DNA of 64,000 nucleotides, taken from the NCBI GenBank assembly GCA_900466945.1, contig UBNV01000013.1, positions 217,031 to 281,030 on the forward strand, in the 5' to 3' direction. Positions 53,793 through 63,580 of this stretch are shown one piece after another. The notes below the pieces were generated by a model. It did no database searches and had not been told where the DNA came from. It saw only the letters and a program-made list of their open reading frames with translations. The translations under genes were made by a program, and so were the position numbers. Position 1 is the stretch's first letter; every line of letters starts with the position of its first letter. Origin of the DNA: Hyphomicrobiales bacterium (GTDB lineage: Bacteria > Pseudomonadota > Alphaproteobacteria > Rhizobiales > Rhizobiaceae).

Positions 53793-54179
53793 ATGGAAAA
53801 GACGCAAGCACCCAACGGAGAGCTGACGCTGAGGACCCTCGCCATGCCGGCCGATGCCAATGCCGCCGGCGACATCTTCGGCGGCTGGGTCATGGCACAG
53901 ATGGACCTCGCCTGCGGCATCCGGGCGGCCGAGCGCGCCCGCGGCCGCGTCGTCACCGCCGCAGTCCAGGAAATGGCCTTCGCCATGCCGGTCAAGATCG
54001 GCGACACGCTCTGCGTCTACACGGAAGTTTCCCGAGTCGGCCGCACGTCCATGACGCTGAAGGTCGAGACCTGGGCCCAGCGCTACCTCACGCATGTGAT
54101 GGAAAAGGTCACCGAAGCGACCTTCGTCATGGTCGCGCTGGATGCTGAAGGCAAGCCGACACCGGTTCCGCCCCTATAA
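53793..54179 (+). CDS. Acyl-CoA thioesterase (YciA-like hotdog)
   Basis: 128 aa: LRTLAMPADANAAGDIFGGWVMAQMDLACG is the YciA/BACH-type signature with the catalytic Asp, followed by RVVTAAVQEMAFAMPVKIGD. It hydrolyses medium- to long-chain acyl-CoA. Its last 6 bases overlap the end of a convergent regulator gene. Preceded by an AT-rich 180-base spacer after the chemoreceptor. Confidence 0.92.
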   Translation: MEKTQAPNGELTLRTLAMPADANAAGDIFGGWVMAQMDLACGIRAAERARGRVVTAAVQEMAFAMPVKIGDTLCVYTEVSRVGRTSMTLKVETWAQRYLTHVMEKVTEATFVMVALDAEGKPTPVPPL

Positions 54180-54965
54180 GGAACCGGATCCCGTCTGTCC
54201 CGACGCCATCTGCAGGAAAAACTGCTCCGTGGCCGTATCTGCCGGAAAGAACATCTCGATCTTGATATCGGCAAGCGCGATGTCTTCAGCCGTACCGAAC
54301 TGGGTAATGGTCGAGAACATCGGAAAGACATCGTCCGCAAACCGGAACTGTACGGGCACGACCGGCGGCAGATCGCCATGGTCCGCATGGGAATTGATTG
54401 CCGCTTCCCGCGCCAGGCTGGCCGCCGCCTCTTCCAGTACGGCATCCCCGCCCAGATGCGCGGCTTCCAGCCGGAATCGGGAGGAAAGATGGGCAGCCAC
54501 CTCACCCCAGTTCTCGACGAGCGCGGCCCCTTGCCCGGGCCGCAGAAGAAACTCGATGAAGCTGTCGCCGTCGGAAAGACCGAAGCCGGCCAGCATGGAC
54601 CGGCCGCTGTCATTGGCGTCGAGAATGATCCAGTGCCGGTCGAAGACGAAGGCAGGATAAGGCTGATGCCCCTTGATCATGTGTGCGATCGCCCGGCGCA
54701 CCGGCGCAAGTGCATCGTCGTTGAAACTCCGCCTCCCATAGGCCGGCCGGAACCCGGCGGCATCCAGCATGAGATTGCGCTCCGCCCTCGGCATGTCGAG
54801 TGCCTCGCCGAGCCGGAGCACCATCGTGCGGCTGGGTCGCGCGCGCCCTGTCTCCAGGAAGGCGATGTGGCGCGCCGAGACATCCGCCTCCAGCGCCAGC
54901 TGCAACTGGCTCATCCGCCGGTGGCCTCGCCAGATCTTCAACTGCCGTGCGAATTCGAGCGCCAT
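54174..54965 (-). CDS. XRE-family regulator with MmyB-like ligand domain
   Basis: 263 aa. N-terminal XRE HTH (QLKIWRGHRRMSQLQLALEADVSARHIAFLETGRARPS) and a C-terminal MmyB-like ligand-binding domain (YPAFVFDRHWIILDAND), a common combination in actinobacteria and proteobacteria. ATG at 54965 is chosen since GGAGG lies 5 bases upstream; a longer start at 55013 is less likely. Ends within the convergent thioesterase gene by 6 bases. Confidence 0.9.
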   Translation of the reverse strand: MALEFARQLKIWRGHRRMSQLQLALEADVSARHIAFLETGRARPSRTMVLRLGEALDMPRAERNLMLDAAGFRPAYGRRSFNDDALAPVRRAIAHMIKGHQPYPAFVFDRHWIILDANDSGRSMLAGFGLSDGDSFIEFLLRPGQGAALVENWGEVAAHLSSRFRLEAAHLGGDAVLEEAAASLAREAAINSHADHGDLPPVVPVQFRFADDVFPMFSTITQFGTAEDIALADIKIEMFFPADTATEQFFLQMASGQTGSGSL

Positions 54966-55086
54966 CGGAACCTCCAGGAGGTCCGTCATGCCATGGAACG
55001 CGAAAGCCGTCACTTACCTCCCGGGTAATTGAGCGCAATACCCGACCGCCGGATGATGGCGATGCTCAAACCAAGGGAGACATCGA

Positions 55087-55524
55087 ATGACATCCACATC
55101 CTCCGCATCCTGGCTCAAGTTGATGAGCCTGTTCATCGTGGCCCTCGGGCTGCTGGTCGCGCTGGGCGCCCATCCGTCGACCGCCTGGCCGGCGACCTTG
55201 TTGATCGATATCGTCTTTTGGCCTTTCGATGACATGCAAAGGCTCGATTCACAGACCGCCCGGTTGCTTGCCGCGATCGGCGGCGGCGTCATGGTCGGCT
55301 GGGGCGTCATGCTGTGGCTTGTCATTGAGCGGCTCATGCCGGCCAATCCAGCCCTGGCGCGCCTGCTGCTGATCGAGTCGACACTCGCCTGGTTCCTGGT
55401 CGACAGCACCGGATCCTTCGTCTCGGGCGCTATCGTTAATGTCCTGCTCAACACCGTCCTGATGCTGGCCATCGTTCTGCCGGCATGGCGCATCGAACCG
55501 GATGCAATCACATCGACGAGTTGA
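55087..55524 (+). CDS. Predicted four-helix membrane protein, unknown function
   Basis: 145 aa with four hydrophobic segments (about residues 10-28, 58-82, 88-104 and 112-132). GGGAGA precedes ATG at 55087. No family recognised with certainty; it resembles small exopolysaccharide or excinuclease-unrelated 'hypothetical membrane protein' genes widespread in rhizobia. Adjacent to the divergent XRE regulator gene, which may control it; this is inference from position only. Confidence 0.65.
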   Translation: MTSTSSASWLKLMSLFIVALGLLVALGAHPSTAWPATLLIDIVFWPFDDMQRLDSQTARLLAAIGGGVMVGWGVMLWLVIERLMPANPALARLLLIESTLAWFLVDSTGSFVSGAIVNVLLNTVLMLAIVLPAWRIEPDAITSTS

Positions 55525-55578
55525 CGGATATATGTCGGGGTCAAGCGACGGGCGCGAAATCCAGCGCCCGTCGCTGCT

Positions 55579-55929
55579 TTATCCGCGAAACACGAAGGCG
55601 GCCCCGGCGGCAATCAGGGCGAAGCCGATTGCATGATTGATCGTCAGGCTCTCTTTCAGGAAAAAGACCGAGAAGCCGGCGAAGACGATCAGCGTGATCA
55701 CCTCCTGCATCGTCTTGAGCTGTGCGGCGGAATAGACCTCCGAACCGATGCGATTGGCCGGCACGGCAAGACAATATTCGAAGAAGGCAATGCCCCAACT
55801 GGCGACGATGGCAATCCACAAGGCCGAAGTCTTGTATTTGAGATGCCCATACCAGGCGAAGGTCATGAAGACGTTGGAAAGTGTGAGGAGCAGAATTGGC
55901 CAGAGAGAGGCGGGGGACAGGCTCGGCAT
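55579..55929 (-). CDS. DUF486 family small multidrug-like membrane protein
   Basis: 116 aa with four membrane helices, matching DUF486: LLTLSNVFMTFAWYGHLKY, AFFEYCLAVPANRIGSEVYSAAQLKTMQEVITLIVF and SLTINHAIGFALIAAGAAFVF. DUF486 resembles the DMT/SMR transporter superfamily. ATG at 55929 gives the usual family length; the in-frame extension to 55998 is not supported. Confidence 0.88.
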   Translation of the reverse strand: MPSLSPASLWPILLLTLSNVFMTFAWYGHLKYKTSALWIAIVASWGIAFFEYCLAVPANRIGSEVYSAAQLKTMQEVITLIVFAGFSVFFLKESLTINHAIGFALIAAGAAFVFRG

Positions 55930-56218
55930 GGAGAACTCATGATCTGGGAGGATGGCGGCGGGAACGGCCGGCGAGTCACTGCCGTCCGTTGCCCGCACTC
56001 TACCAAATTCTATGGATCATGGCGCTGCAGAGTTTTGCGCGCCCAGCATGCGAAAATAGCATGCCTCGCCACAACCTGAGGGATGCTCACCTATGGCGGC
56101 AATCGGCTCGATTTTCGCCCGGAGCGGGCCGAGGTCCCTCCTCTGCGACCAGCAAAAAGTCGCTGATGATTTCTAGTTAAATTGCGCAAAGACGCCGTAA
56201 CATCCCGTTAAGTCGCTC

Positions 56219-58273
56219 ATGTTATTGAGTATTTGTTGCGATAGGTATGGGCTTTGTATTATGTGGTTGAGTGAGAGCCGAAGCGGCGACATCATGCCGG
56301 CAGTGCTGCAAGCCAAGGTGGCGGACGTTGCCGACGGTTACCAGTCCACACTCGCACTCAACCTGATCACCCTCTCCGTCTGCATCCTGATCCTCTACAT
56401 GCAGCAGGAGGCAAACGCTGCCAGCTTGGCCTGGTACGGTATTGCCGTCGTGATCGTCGCTGTCCGAAGCTATGCGATGAAAGCGCTGTCACGACGTGGC
56501 CTTCTCGTTCAAGCCCCACGGTTTTCCCTCACCATACTGTCCCTCGGCGCCCTGGCGCTCGGCACGGTCTGGGCAGCCCTTCCATGGGCCGTCACCCGCT
56601 TCGAACCTCTCGGGCAGCATGCGTCACTGTTCCTCATCATGGGCGGCATGGCCGCCGGATCCGTCGTCAAGCAGATCGGCAACACCCCGCTGGCGCTGAA
56701 CTATTCGATCCCGATCCTCATTTCGCTGATGGTCAGCCTCATCGGACTGTGGCGTCCCAATGAAGTTCTGATCGGACTCTGCCTGTCGCTGATGATCCTC
56801 ATCTTCATCCGCCGCAGCCTCTGGGCGGAGCGAATGTTCGTCAACAGCCAAGTCGCGCGCCACGAAGCGACGGCCCTCGCCGACAGCCTGACACGGGCCA
56901 ACAGCGACATACTGCGCCAGAACACGCGCCTGGAAGCGCTCGCCAATCGCGATACACTGACGGGGCTCGCCAACCGGGTTTTCTTCCACGGGCGTCTGGC
57001 GGGTGATATCGCCCGCGCCCGGGTCGTCGATGAAGACGTCGCCCTGCTCATCTTCGACGTTGAGCGCTTCCAGTCCATCAATGACACGCTGGGCCACAGC
57101 GCCGGTGACGCCCTGCTTCGCGAGATCGCCGCGCGTCTGTCTTCGATCATCGAGGACGGCAGCCTGATTGCCCGTCTCGGCGGCGACGAGTTTGCCGTCA
57201 TCGTCAGCGGCCAGGATGCGCTCAACCGCGCCCGTGCCCATGCGGCTTCCGTCCTGGAAGCAAGCCGCCAGCCGATCCACTGGCACCAGCGCCAAACCGT
57301 CATCGGCCTCAGCGTCGGCCTCGCCGCCTATCCGGATCATGCCAGCAATGCCGAGGAACTGCTCGCCTGCGCCGATATGGCCCTTTACGACGCCAAGCGC
57401 AGCGACCGCCGACAGCTCCGCGAATTCGATCCGGATTTGCGCAAGAATGCCGAGCGGCGCCGCATAATTGAACAGGATCTCGAGCGCGCCATCGAGACGG
57501 GCGCGATCGGCGCCTGGTTTCAGCCTCAGGTCGATCTCGTTACCCGCCGCATCACCGGCTTCGAAGCCCTGGCCCGCTGGCAGCATCCGCAACTCGGCTT
57601 CGTATCGCCGCCCGAGATCGTCAATGCCGCCCGCGCCGTGCACCTCTCGGAACAGTTCACCGCCCGCATCGCCCGCGACGCCTGCCTTCTTGTCCGCCGT
57701 CTGCCGGAACTGGGCCTGCCCGATGTTACCGTGGCGCTCAACGTCTCGCCGCGCGAATTCGCGCTCTACTCCGTCGCCTGCATGCTGCACCGCGTGACCA
57801 CCGAGCACGGCGTCCATCCGTCATCGCTCGAGGTCGAGATCACCGAGGAAGCCATCCTGGACCCGGCCCTGGCCGACGCCCAGCTGAAGCAGATGGAAGA
57901 GGCGGGCTACAAGCTCGCCGTCGACGATTTCGGCATGGGCCACTCCTCCCTTGCCTACTTGATCGGCCTCAAGGTCGACCGGTTGAAGATCGACCGCAGC
58001 TTCGTCAAGGACGTCGCCCGCAGCGAAACCAACCAGAAACTGATCTCCGCGATGGTCAGCCTCGGCCAGTCCCTGTCGCTGGAGATCGTCGTAGAAGGCG
58101 TCGAGACCCCGGAAGACGCCGCCATCCTCGCCCGCCTCGGCTGCGGCACCGCCCAGGGCTACCTCTTCGCCCGCCCCATGCCGCCGAGCGCCCTCGCCCC
58201 CTGGATCGCCGACCACCAGCCCACCGCCAATCTCAAGCGCAAGAGCAAGTCCAAGCATCTGTCGGTGGCGTGA
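56219..58273 (+). CDS. GGDEF-EAL bifunctional c-di-GMP protein, membrane-bound
   Basis: 684 aa. N-terminal membrane domain (about five helices), then GGDEF (GGDEF intact at 321-325) and EAL (E449 in FEALARW). The EAL catalytic residues all appear: NVSPREF, EVEITEEAI, DDFGMGHSSLAYL, LKIDRSFV, EGVETPEDA and GTAQGYLFARP. No RxxD inhibitory site lies five residues before GGDEF. So both synthesis and breakdown of c-di-GMP are chemically possible. Start uncertain: ATG 56219, 56261 or 56294 (the last before PAVLQAKVADV). Confidence 0.93.
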   Translation: MLLSICCDRYGLCIMWLSESRSGDIMPAVLQAKVADVADGYQSTLALNLITLSVCILILYMQQEANAASLAWYGIAVVIVAVRSYAMKALSRRGLLVQAPRFSLTILSLGALALGTVWAALPWAVTRFEPLGQHASLFLIMGGMAAGSVVKQIGNTPLALNYSIPILISLMVSLIGLWRPNEVLIGLCLSLMILIFIRRSLWAERMFVNSQVARHEATALADSLTRANSDILRQNTRLEALANRDTLTGLANRVFFHGRLAGDIARARVVDEDVALLIFDVERFQSINDTLGHSAGDALLREIAARLSSIIEDGSLIARLGGDEFAVIVSGQDALNRARAHAASVLEASRQPIHWHQRQTVIGLSVGLAAYPDHASNAEELLACADMALYDAKRSDRRQLREFDPDLRKNAERRRIIEQDLERAIETGAIGAWFQPQVDLVTRRITGFEALARWQHPQLGFVSPPEIVNAARAVHLSEQFTARIARDACLLVRRLPELGLPDVTVALNVSPREFALYSVACMLHRVTTEHGVHPSSLEVEITEEAILDPALADAQLKQMEEAGYKLAVDDFGMGHSSLAYLIGLKVDRLKIDRSFVKDVARSETNQKLISAMVSLGQSLSLEIVVEGVETPEDAAILARLGCGTAQGYLFARPMPPSALAPWIADHQPTANLKRKSKSKHLSVA

Positions 58274-58464
58274 GAAGTCCGGCTATGGTGCTTTGAAAAG
58301 GCCGAACTGGCACGACCCGCCACTGCGCGCTCCACCACGTCTACTGACGTCGCCCACCCTCCTGCCACAACGCTGGCAACAACCTCCTCCAGCCGTTGCG
58401 TTTTCGTTCCAATTCTCCCCCGCCGCCTCTTCCCTTTGCCGCCGCCCTTCTCCATATTCCGGGC

Positions 58465-61400
58465 ATGGCCAAATCTCCCAAATCCTCCGCCCCCTCTGAT
58501 CGTTTCGAGGAAGCCCCGCAAGCCCCGTTCGAAGGCGCGCCCCTGTCGGGCTCCGTCTCCGACTGGGTGAAGCAGTTGGAGGCCGAGGCGGAAGCGTCCA
58601 CAGTCGAAAGCCAGCGTGAGCTCGCGTCGAAAGCCGGCAAGCACCGCAAGAAGATCGAGATCGAAGCCCGCCGCCATGCGGAAAAGGTGGCGCTGGAAAA
58701 GGCGAAGCCGACCACTGCCAAGAACACCACCTCGACCAAGACCTCCCGCGGCGTCTCCATCGGCGCCTCCAACGACCCGAAGACCCGCGCCGCCGCCGGG
58801 TTGAACCCGATCGCCGGCATGGACGTTTCGCTGGAGGAAGCCGAATCCCTCGCCACCGGCGCCGTCACGGCCACCGTCGAAGCCCTCTCCGCCCTGATCG
58901 AAAGCGGCAACCCGCTGTTCAAGAACGGCGAACTCTGGATGCCGCACCGCCCGGCCCGGCCGCAAAAGTCCGAAGGCGGCGTGCCGATCCGCATGGCCTC
59001 CGATTTCGAACCCGCCGGCGACCAGCCGACCGCCATCAAGGACCTCGTCGAGGGCCTGACCAACAACGACCGCACCCAGGTCCTGCTCGGCGTCACCGGC
59101 TCGGGAAAAACCTTCACCATGGCCAAGGTGATCGAGGCCACCCAGCGCCCGGCCGTCATCCTCGCGCCGAACAAGACGCTCGCCGCCCAGCTCTATTCCG
59201 AGTTCAAGAACTTCTTCCCCGACAACGCGGTCGAATATTTCGTCTCCTATTACGACTACTACCAGCCGGAAGCCTATGTGCCGCGCTCGGATACCTTCAT
59301 CGAGAAGGAATCGTCGATCAACGAACAGATTGACCGCATGCGCCACGCCGCCACCCGCGCCATCCTCGAGCGTGACGACTGCATCATCGTCGCCTCCGTT
59401 TCCTGCATCTATGGTATCGGCTCGGTCGAAACCTACACCGCCATGACCTTCCAGATGTCGGTCGGCGACCGCATCGACCAGCGCCAGCTCCTCGCCGACC
59501 TCGTCGCCCAGCAATACAAGCGCCAGGACATCAACTTCGTCCGCGGCTCGTTCCGGGTGCGTGGCGACACGATCGAACTTTTCCCCGCCCACCTGGAGGA
59601 TGCCGCCTGGCGCATCACCCTGTTCGGCGACGAGATCGAGAGCATCACCGAATTCGACCCGCTCACCGGCAAGAAGACCGGCGACATGAAGTCGGTCAAG
59701 ATCTACGCCAACAGCCACTATGTCACGCCGCGCCCGGCCCTCAACGGCGCCATCAAGTCGATCAAGGAGGAGCTGAAAATGCGCCTCGCCGAGCTCGAAA
59801 AGGGCGGCCGCCTGCTCGAAGCCCAGCGCCTCGAACAGCGGACGAAATACGACATCGAAATGCTCGAAGCCACCGGCTCCTGCGCCGGCATCGAGAACTA
59901 TTCGCGTTACCTCACCGGCCGCAAACCCGGCGAGCCACCGCCGACCCTCTTCGAATACATCCCCGACAACGCCCTGCTCTTCATCGACGAAAGCCACGTC
60001 TCCGTCTCCCAGATCGGCGGCATGTATCGCGGCGACTTCCGCCGCAAGGCGACGCTGGCCGAATACGGCTTCCGCCTGCCCTCCTGCATGGACAACCGCC
60101 CGCTCCGTTTCGAGGAATGGGACGCCATGCGCCCCCAGACCGTCGCCGTCTCCGCCACCCCCGGCAGCTGGGAAATGGAAGAAGCCGGCGGCGTCTTCGC
60201 CGAACAGGTCATCCGACCCACCGGCCTCATCGACCCGCCGGTCGAAATCCGCCCGGCGAAATCCCAGGTCGACGACGTGCTCGGCGAGATCCGCGAGACC
60301 GCCCAGAAGGGCTACCGCACCCTCGTCACCGTGCTCACCAAGCGCATGGCCGAAGACCTCACCGAATACCTGCATGAACAGGGCGTGCGCGTCCGCTACA
60401 TGCACTCGGACATCGATACGCTGGAGCGCATCGAGATCATCCGCGATCTCCGCCTCGGCGCCTTCGACGTGCTCGTCGGCATCAACCTCTTGCGCGAAGG
60501 CCTCGACATCCCCGAATGCGGCTTCGTCGCCATCCTCGATGCCGACAAGGAAGGCTTCCTGCGTTCGGAAACCTCGCTGGTCCAGACCATCGGCCGCGCC
60601 GCGCGAAACGTCGACGGCAAGGTCATCCTCTATGCCGACCAGATCACCGGCTCGATGAAGCGCGCCATGGACGAGACGTCCCGCCGCCGCGAAAAGCAGA
60701 TGGCCTACAACACCGAACACGGCATCACCCCGGAATCGGTCAAGGCTCGCATCTCCGACATCCTTGATAGCGTCTACGAGCGCGACCACGTCCGCGCCGA
60801 CATCTCCGGCGTCTCTGGCAAGGGCTTCGCCGATGGCGGCCACCTCGTCGGCAACAACCTCCAGGCCCATCTCAACGCGCTTGAAAAAGACATGCGCAAC
60901 GCCGCCGCCGACCTCGACTTCGAAAAGGCCGCCCGCCTGCGCGACGAGATCAAACGCCTCAAGGCCGTCGAACTCGCCGCCATGGACGACCCGATCGCAA
61001 GGCAAGAGGCGTCGAGCGCCGAAGGCGCGAGAGGGAAAAACTTGGCGCCGCCCCCTCCGTCGTCATCCTCGGGCTTGACCCGAGGACCCAAAACCGACGG
61101 CGACACCCAACCCCGCATCTCCACCTCCGGCCGCAACAAGTCGGGCGCCCCGGAAGGCAAGGGCAGCTATTTCTCCAAACCCCATATCGACGACATGGGC
61201 CCCGGCACCGACGGCGCCGTGCCCATGCCGAAATCCGGCCCGGAAAGCTCCTATTTCCGCAAGAACACCCTTGACGAAATGACCGTCGGCCGCACCGAAA
61301 AGCCTGTCACCGGCAAGCTGCCGGAGAAGCCGAAGCCCGCCTCTCCCCCCAACTCTCAAATCGCGGGAGAGGATAGTTCGCCCCAAGAGGCGAAGCCGAT

Positions 61401-61542
61401 TGGCGAGGCGAACTTAATGAGGAGGTCCGACGACCCCCGCCCGATCATCCGCGCCCGCTCCGGCGCCGGCTCCTACGAGGACCCGGGCGACGGCAAGCGT
61501 AAGCCCAGGACGAAGGGCAAGACCGGGCGACCGGGGCGCTAG
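58465..61542 (+). CDS. uvrB: Excinuclease ABC subunit B (extended rhizobial form)
   Basis: Damage-recognition helicase of nucleotide excision repair. Walker [10 protein letters not shown] is near residue 209, the beta-hairpin is [20 protein letters not shown], and helicase motifs [19 protein letters not shown] and QTIGRAARN follow, with the UvrC-contacting UVR domain near residues 803-841. The N-terminus is about 170 residues longer than in E. coli, and about 180 residues follow the UVR domain. The tail contains two peptides encoded by palindromic repeat DNA (61066-61086 and 61340-61413) and a repeated S-Y-F-x-K motif. Confidence 0.95.
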   Translation: MAKSPKSSAPSDRFEEAPQAPFEGAPLSGSVSDWVKQLEAEAEASTVESQRELASKAGKHRKKIEIEARRHAEKVALEKAKPTTAKNTTSTKTSRGVSIGASNDPKTRAAAGLNPIAGMDVSLEEAESLATGAVTATVEALSALIESGNPLFKNGELWMPHRPARPQKSEGGVPIRMASDFEPAGDQPTAIKDLVEGLTNNDRTQVLLGVTGSGKTFTMAKVIEATQRPAVILAPNKTLAAQLYSEFKNFFPDNAVEYFVSYYDYYQPEAYVPRSDTFIEKESSINEQIDRMRHAATRAILERDDCIIVASVSCIYGIGSVETYTAMTFQMSVGDRIDQRQLLADLVAQQYKRQDINFVRGSFRVRGDTIELFPAHLEDAAWRITLFGDEIESITEFDPLTGKKTGDMKSVKIYANSHYVTPRPALNGAIKSIKEELKMRLAELEKGGRLLEAQRLEQRTKYDIEMLEATGSCAGIENYSRYLTGRKPGEPPPTLFEYIPDNALLFIDESHVSVSQIGGMYRGDFRRKATLAEYGFRLPSCMDNRPLRFEEWDAMRPQTVAVSATPGSWEMEEAGGVFAEQVIRPTGLIDPPVEIRPAKSQVDDVLGEIRETAQKGYRTLVTVLTKRMAEDLTEYLHEQGVRVRYMHSDIDTLERIEIIRDLRLGAFDVLVGINLLREGLDIPECGFVAILDADKEGFLRSETSLVQTIGRAARNVDGKVILYADQITGSMKRAMDETSRRREKQMAYNTEHGITPESVKARISDILDSVYERDHVRADISGVSGKGFADGGHLVGNNLQAHLNALEKDMRNAAADLDFEKAARLRDEIKRLKAVELAAMDDPIARQEASSAEGARGKNLAPPPPSSSSGLTRGPKTDGDTQPRISTSGRNKSGAPEGKGSYFSKPHIDDMGPGTDGAVPMPKSGPESSYFRKNTLDEMTVGRTEKPVTGKLPEKPKPASPPNSQIAGEDSSPQEAKPIGEANLMRRSDDPRPIIRARSGAGSYEDPGDGKRKPRTKGKTGRPGR
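61066..61086. repeat. Palindromic repeat inside the uvrB coding sequence
   Basis: TCCTCGGG-CTTGA-CCCGAGGA forms an 8-bp perfect stem inside the uvrB frame, within a longer CGTCATCCTCGGG...CCCGAGGACCC unit that is a common interspersed repeat in alphaproteobacteria. It adds the Ser-rich [15 protein letters not shown] segment near residue 868 without breaking the frame. Confidence 0.75.
61340..61413. repeat. Second palindromic repeat block inside uvrB
   Basis: CCTCTCCC (61340-61347) pairs with GGGAGAGG (61365-61372), and GTTCGCC (61376-61382) pairs with GGCGAAC (61407-61413). The mosaic matches rhizobial repeat modules and is read in frame within the UvrB tail (encoding [17 protein letters not shown]). 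Confidence 0.7.
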
Positions 61543-61546
61543 GTCA

Positions 61547-61612
61547 TCTCCCCCCCCTTGCGGGGGAGAACGGAATTTCAGCATATTAGCGTAGCTAAGT
61601 GGTAGAAATTCC
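61547..61612. repeat. Mosaic palindromic repeat downstream of uvrB
   Basis: TCTCCCCC...GGGGGAGA (61547-61554, 61562-61569) is followed by GGAATTTC (61572-61579) and GAAATTCC (61605-61612), enclosing an inner TTAGC-GTA-GCTAA hairpin (61586-61598). The style is that of rhizobial intergenic mosaic elements; the first hairpin may end uvrB transcription. Confidence 0.75.
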
Positions 61613-61792
61613 AAGAGAGGGGCAAAACGGCCACCATGCAAGAGCTGGCAACCCTGCTCTCAGATATCCTTAGTTACATGACCGTCGGCTGGCGCAGCCG
61701 GTCTCGCAGCATCCGATGGATGGTGCGGGGGTGTGAAGGCGGTGCTGGCGGTCGGGTTGGGATGGGCTGTGGAGGATTTAAGTGTGCCCATT

Positions 61793-63580
61793 CTAGATCA
61801 TTGAATACCTATCAGGCGGCGCCTTCCTCTTCCAAAGAAGAAGTGGCACATTTTCATCGGTAAATTCTTCAATAGAAGCAAGATCTTTTCTATAGTTTTC
61901 AAATTGCCAGTGTGCAAAATTGAAGCACTCTTCTAAGGTCAGGAAGGCATTGTCGTCAGATCCAAGCTTGCAGACCGTTAAAAACACTTGATCAAAATAA
62001 TCGTGAGCGTTCTCAACTAACATAGCTGTATATTCTGGCGTATTTCCAGAGTGGACGATCGAGTTTCTCGTTCGATATATACGCCTTATTTGCCACGAAA
62101 CACGCTTCTGATGGCGATCAAGATAGTTGGAGGCTTTTTTGGGATCCGAAAAATTGTTATAAATTTCATTTACCCGAAAGCGAAGCAATTCGAAATTTCC
62201 CATTTTTGGGAGAATTTCTTCTAGTAAATGATGGTTTTTCTCCAGTACCACGAGGTGAGCTACACGCTCTACCGGCCCCAATCCCTTGGGGAGATCAAGC
62301 TTGCTAAGGGTTGCTCTTGTTTGCCACCGATTCCAACGGAAGAGGTCGAATGTCAGTCGTTCAAATATCCGATGAAAGTAATTTAATCCAATAAACGGCG
62401 AGATTCCATCTACAACGGATTCAATCTTCGTTTTCCGCCTATTACTGGGAGATATTGTCTCAAGGCTAATCCAAATATTCAACAACTGGTTTTCGAGTAT
62501 CCCAGCGGATACACTCATCCCGTGAAAGTCCACCAACCTGAAAAATTTCGCGCGATCTGGACCATGCGGAAGCTTCAGAACCCGAAGCATCTCTTCGAAT
62601 TTCTTTCCGGCTTTAGATGGACGATGATCGTTGACAAATTGCATCCGGTTGCGAGTGCGTGAAACCTTTCTGATGCCGTCCACGCAACATTGCTCGACAA
62701 GCGCTTCCTTACTCAATTCATAGGACTCTTTGTGGTGAAATATACGAAACAAGTCGTGTAATCGCGAGATAGAATCTTCAGCCTTTGAGACCGCGGTGAC
62801 CGCATCCATGGCGTTAATTTTGTCCACGATTACAAATTTTTGCCCGTCCTCCAACTTCCCAAACCGAGTAATATCAGAGTATAATTTAAATACTTCCGGA
62901 ACAGAATCATCGATAGATATGTTAAATGACTCAAATTCATCTTTCCCTAAGATCTCTGCAACACTCTTAATCTTAAAGAGAATCTTGAATTTATGGTGAT
63001 GGGGGAATATCAGCCGAAAGAAACCCTTAATCTGAGATATTTCGGTGATGGCTTCGCCAAGGTAGAAATACTCAGCACACATGTTGTAAATGTGAGACGA
63101 ATCAACACCAAGATTGACAAGGGTAGTGACGAGCTCCCTAGAGAGGAAGACTATATCCTTCCGTTTCCCTGATTTAATTGAATCGAAAATCAACTCCATA
63201 CATCTGACGGAATATATATTTGGATTTATGTCTCGCTTTAGCACCGATAGTCGTGAAAATACATCATCGTAATTTTCTCGATCGTAGCATATGTATTTAT
63301 CAAGAGGCATATTTATTAAGGATGAGACCACAGGATTGCCCCTCAGTCGCGCTTCCATCTCATCAAGTATGGGATTCAAAGTATATTGGTTTAGGCCTGC
63401 ATCCTGCAAAATCTCAATCTGTTTCATTGCCTCCTGTATCAGGTAAGGTGCGTTGGTTGTGGGCGCCTTATAGCTGTCCAAAGAGTAATCGAATGTTAGC
63501 TCTTCGATAACCTGAGCGAAGAATAGAAGATGTTTCGTTTGTTCGACATTCTTCCAATTGTCAGTATTCCTGAGTTTCAA
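61793..63580 (-). CDS. Large AT-rich HEPN-domain protein, likely defence-related
   Basis: 595 aa, notably AT-rich against the region. The only clear motif is IYRTRNSIVHSG near residues 501-512, a R-N-x-x-V-H (R-x4-H) pattern of HEPN ribonuclease-fold domains of the Apea type, with a basic QIRRIYR helix before it. The rest is helical with no recognised domain. TTG at 63580 is chosen because GAGGGGGGG precedes it closely; an ATG at 63688 would add 36 doubtful residues. HEPN proteins often act in abortive infection or toxin-antitoxin systems; that role is inferred. No partner gene is visible before the window edge. Confidence 0.8.
   Translation of the reverse strand: MKLRNTDNWKNVEQTKHLLFFAQVIEELTFDYSLDSYKAPTTNAPYLIQEAMKQIEILQDAGLNQYTLNPILDEMEARLRGNPVVSSLINMPLDKYICYDRENYDDVFSRLSVLKRDINPNIYSVRCMELIFDSIKSGKRKDIVFLSRELVTTLVNLGVDSSHIYNMCAEYFYLGEAITEISQIKGFFRLIFPHHHKFKILFKIKSVAEILGKDEFESFNISIDDSVPEVFKLYSDITRFGKLEDGQKFVIVDKINAMDAVTAVSKAEDSISRLHDLFRIFHHKESYELSKEALVEQCCVDGIRKVSRTRNRMQFVNDHRPSKAGKKFEEMLRVLKLPHGPDRAKFFRLVDFHGMSVSAGILENQLLNIWISLETISPSNRRKTKIESVVDGISPFIGLNYFHRIFERLTFDLFRWNRWQTRATLSKLDLPKGLGPVERVAHLVVLEKNHHLLEEILPKMGNFELLRFRVNEIYNNFSDPKKASNYLDRHQKRVSWQIRRIYRTRNSIVHSGNTPEYTAMLVENAHDYFDQVFLTVCKLGSDDNAFLTLEECFNFAHWQFENYRKDLASIEEFTDENVPLLLWKRKAPPDRYSMI

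Noticed and set aside
58159..61005. 948-codon minus-strand frame opposite uvrB and the GGDEF-EAL gene
   Set aside because: Very long but Val/Gly/Asp-rich, as expected for antisense of a high-GC gene; it spans two real genes and has no motifs.
61636..61863. 75-codon plus-strand frame after uvrB
   Set aside because: It starts in repeat sequence, has an Arg/Gly/Ser composition and ends inside the minus-strand HEPN gene; no ribosome site.
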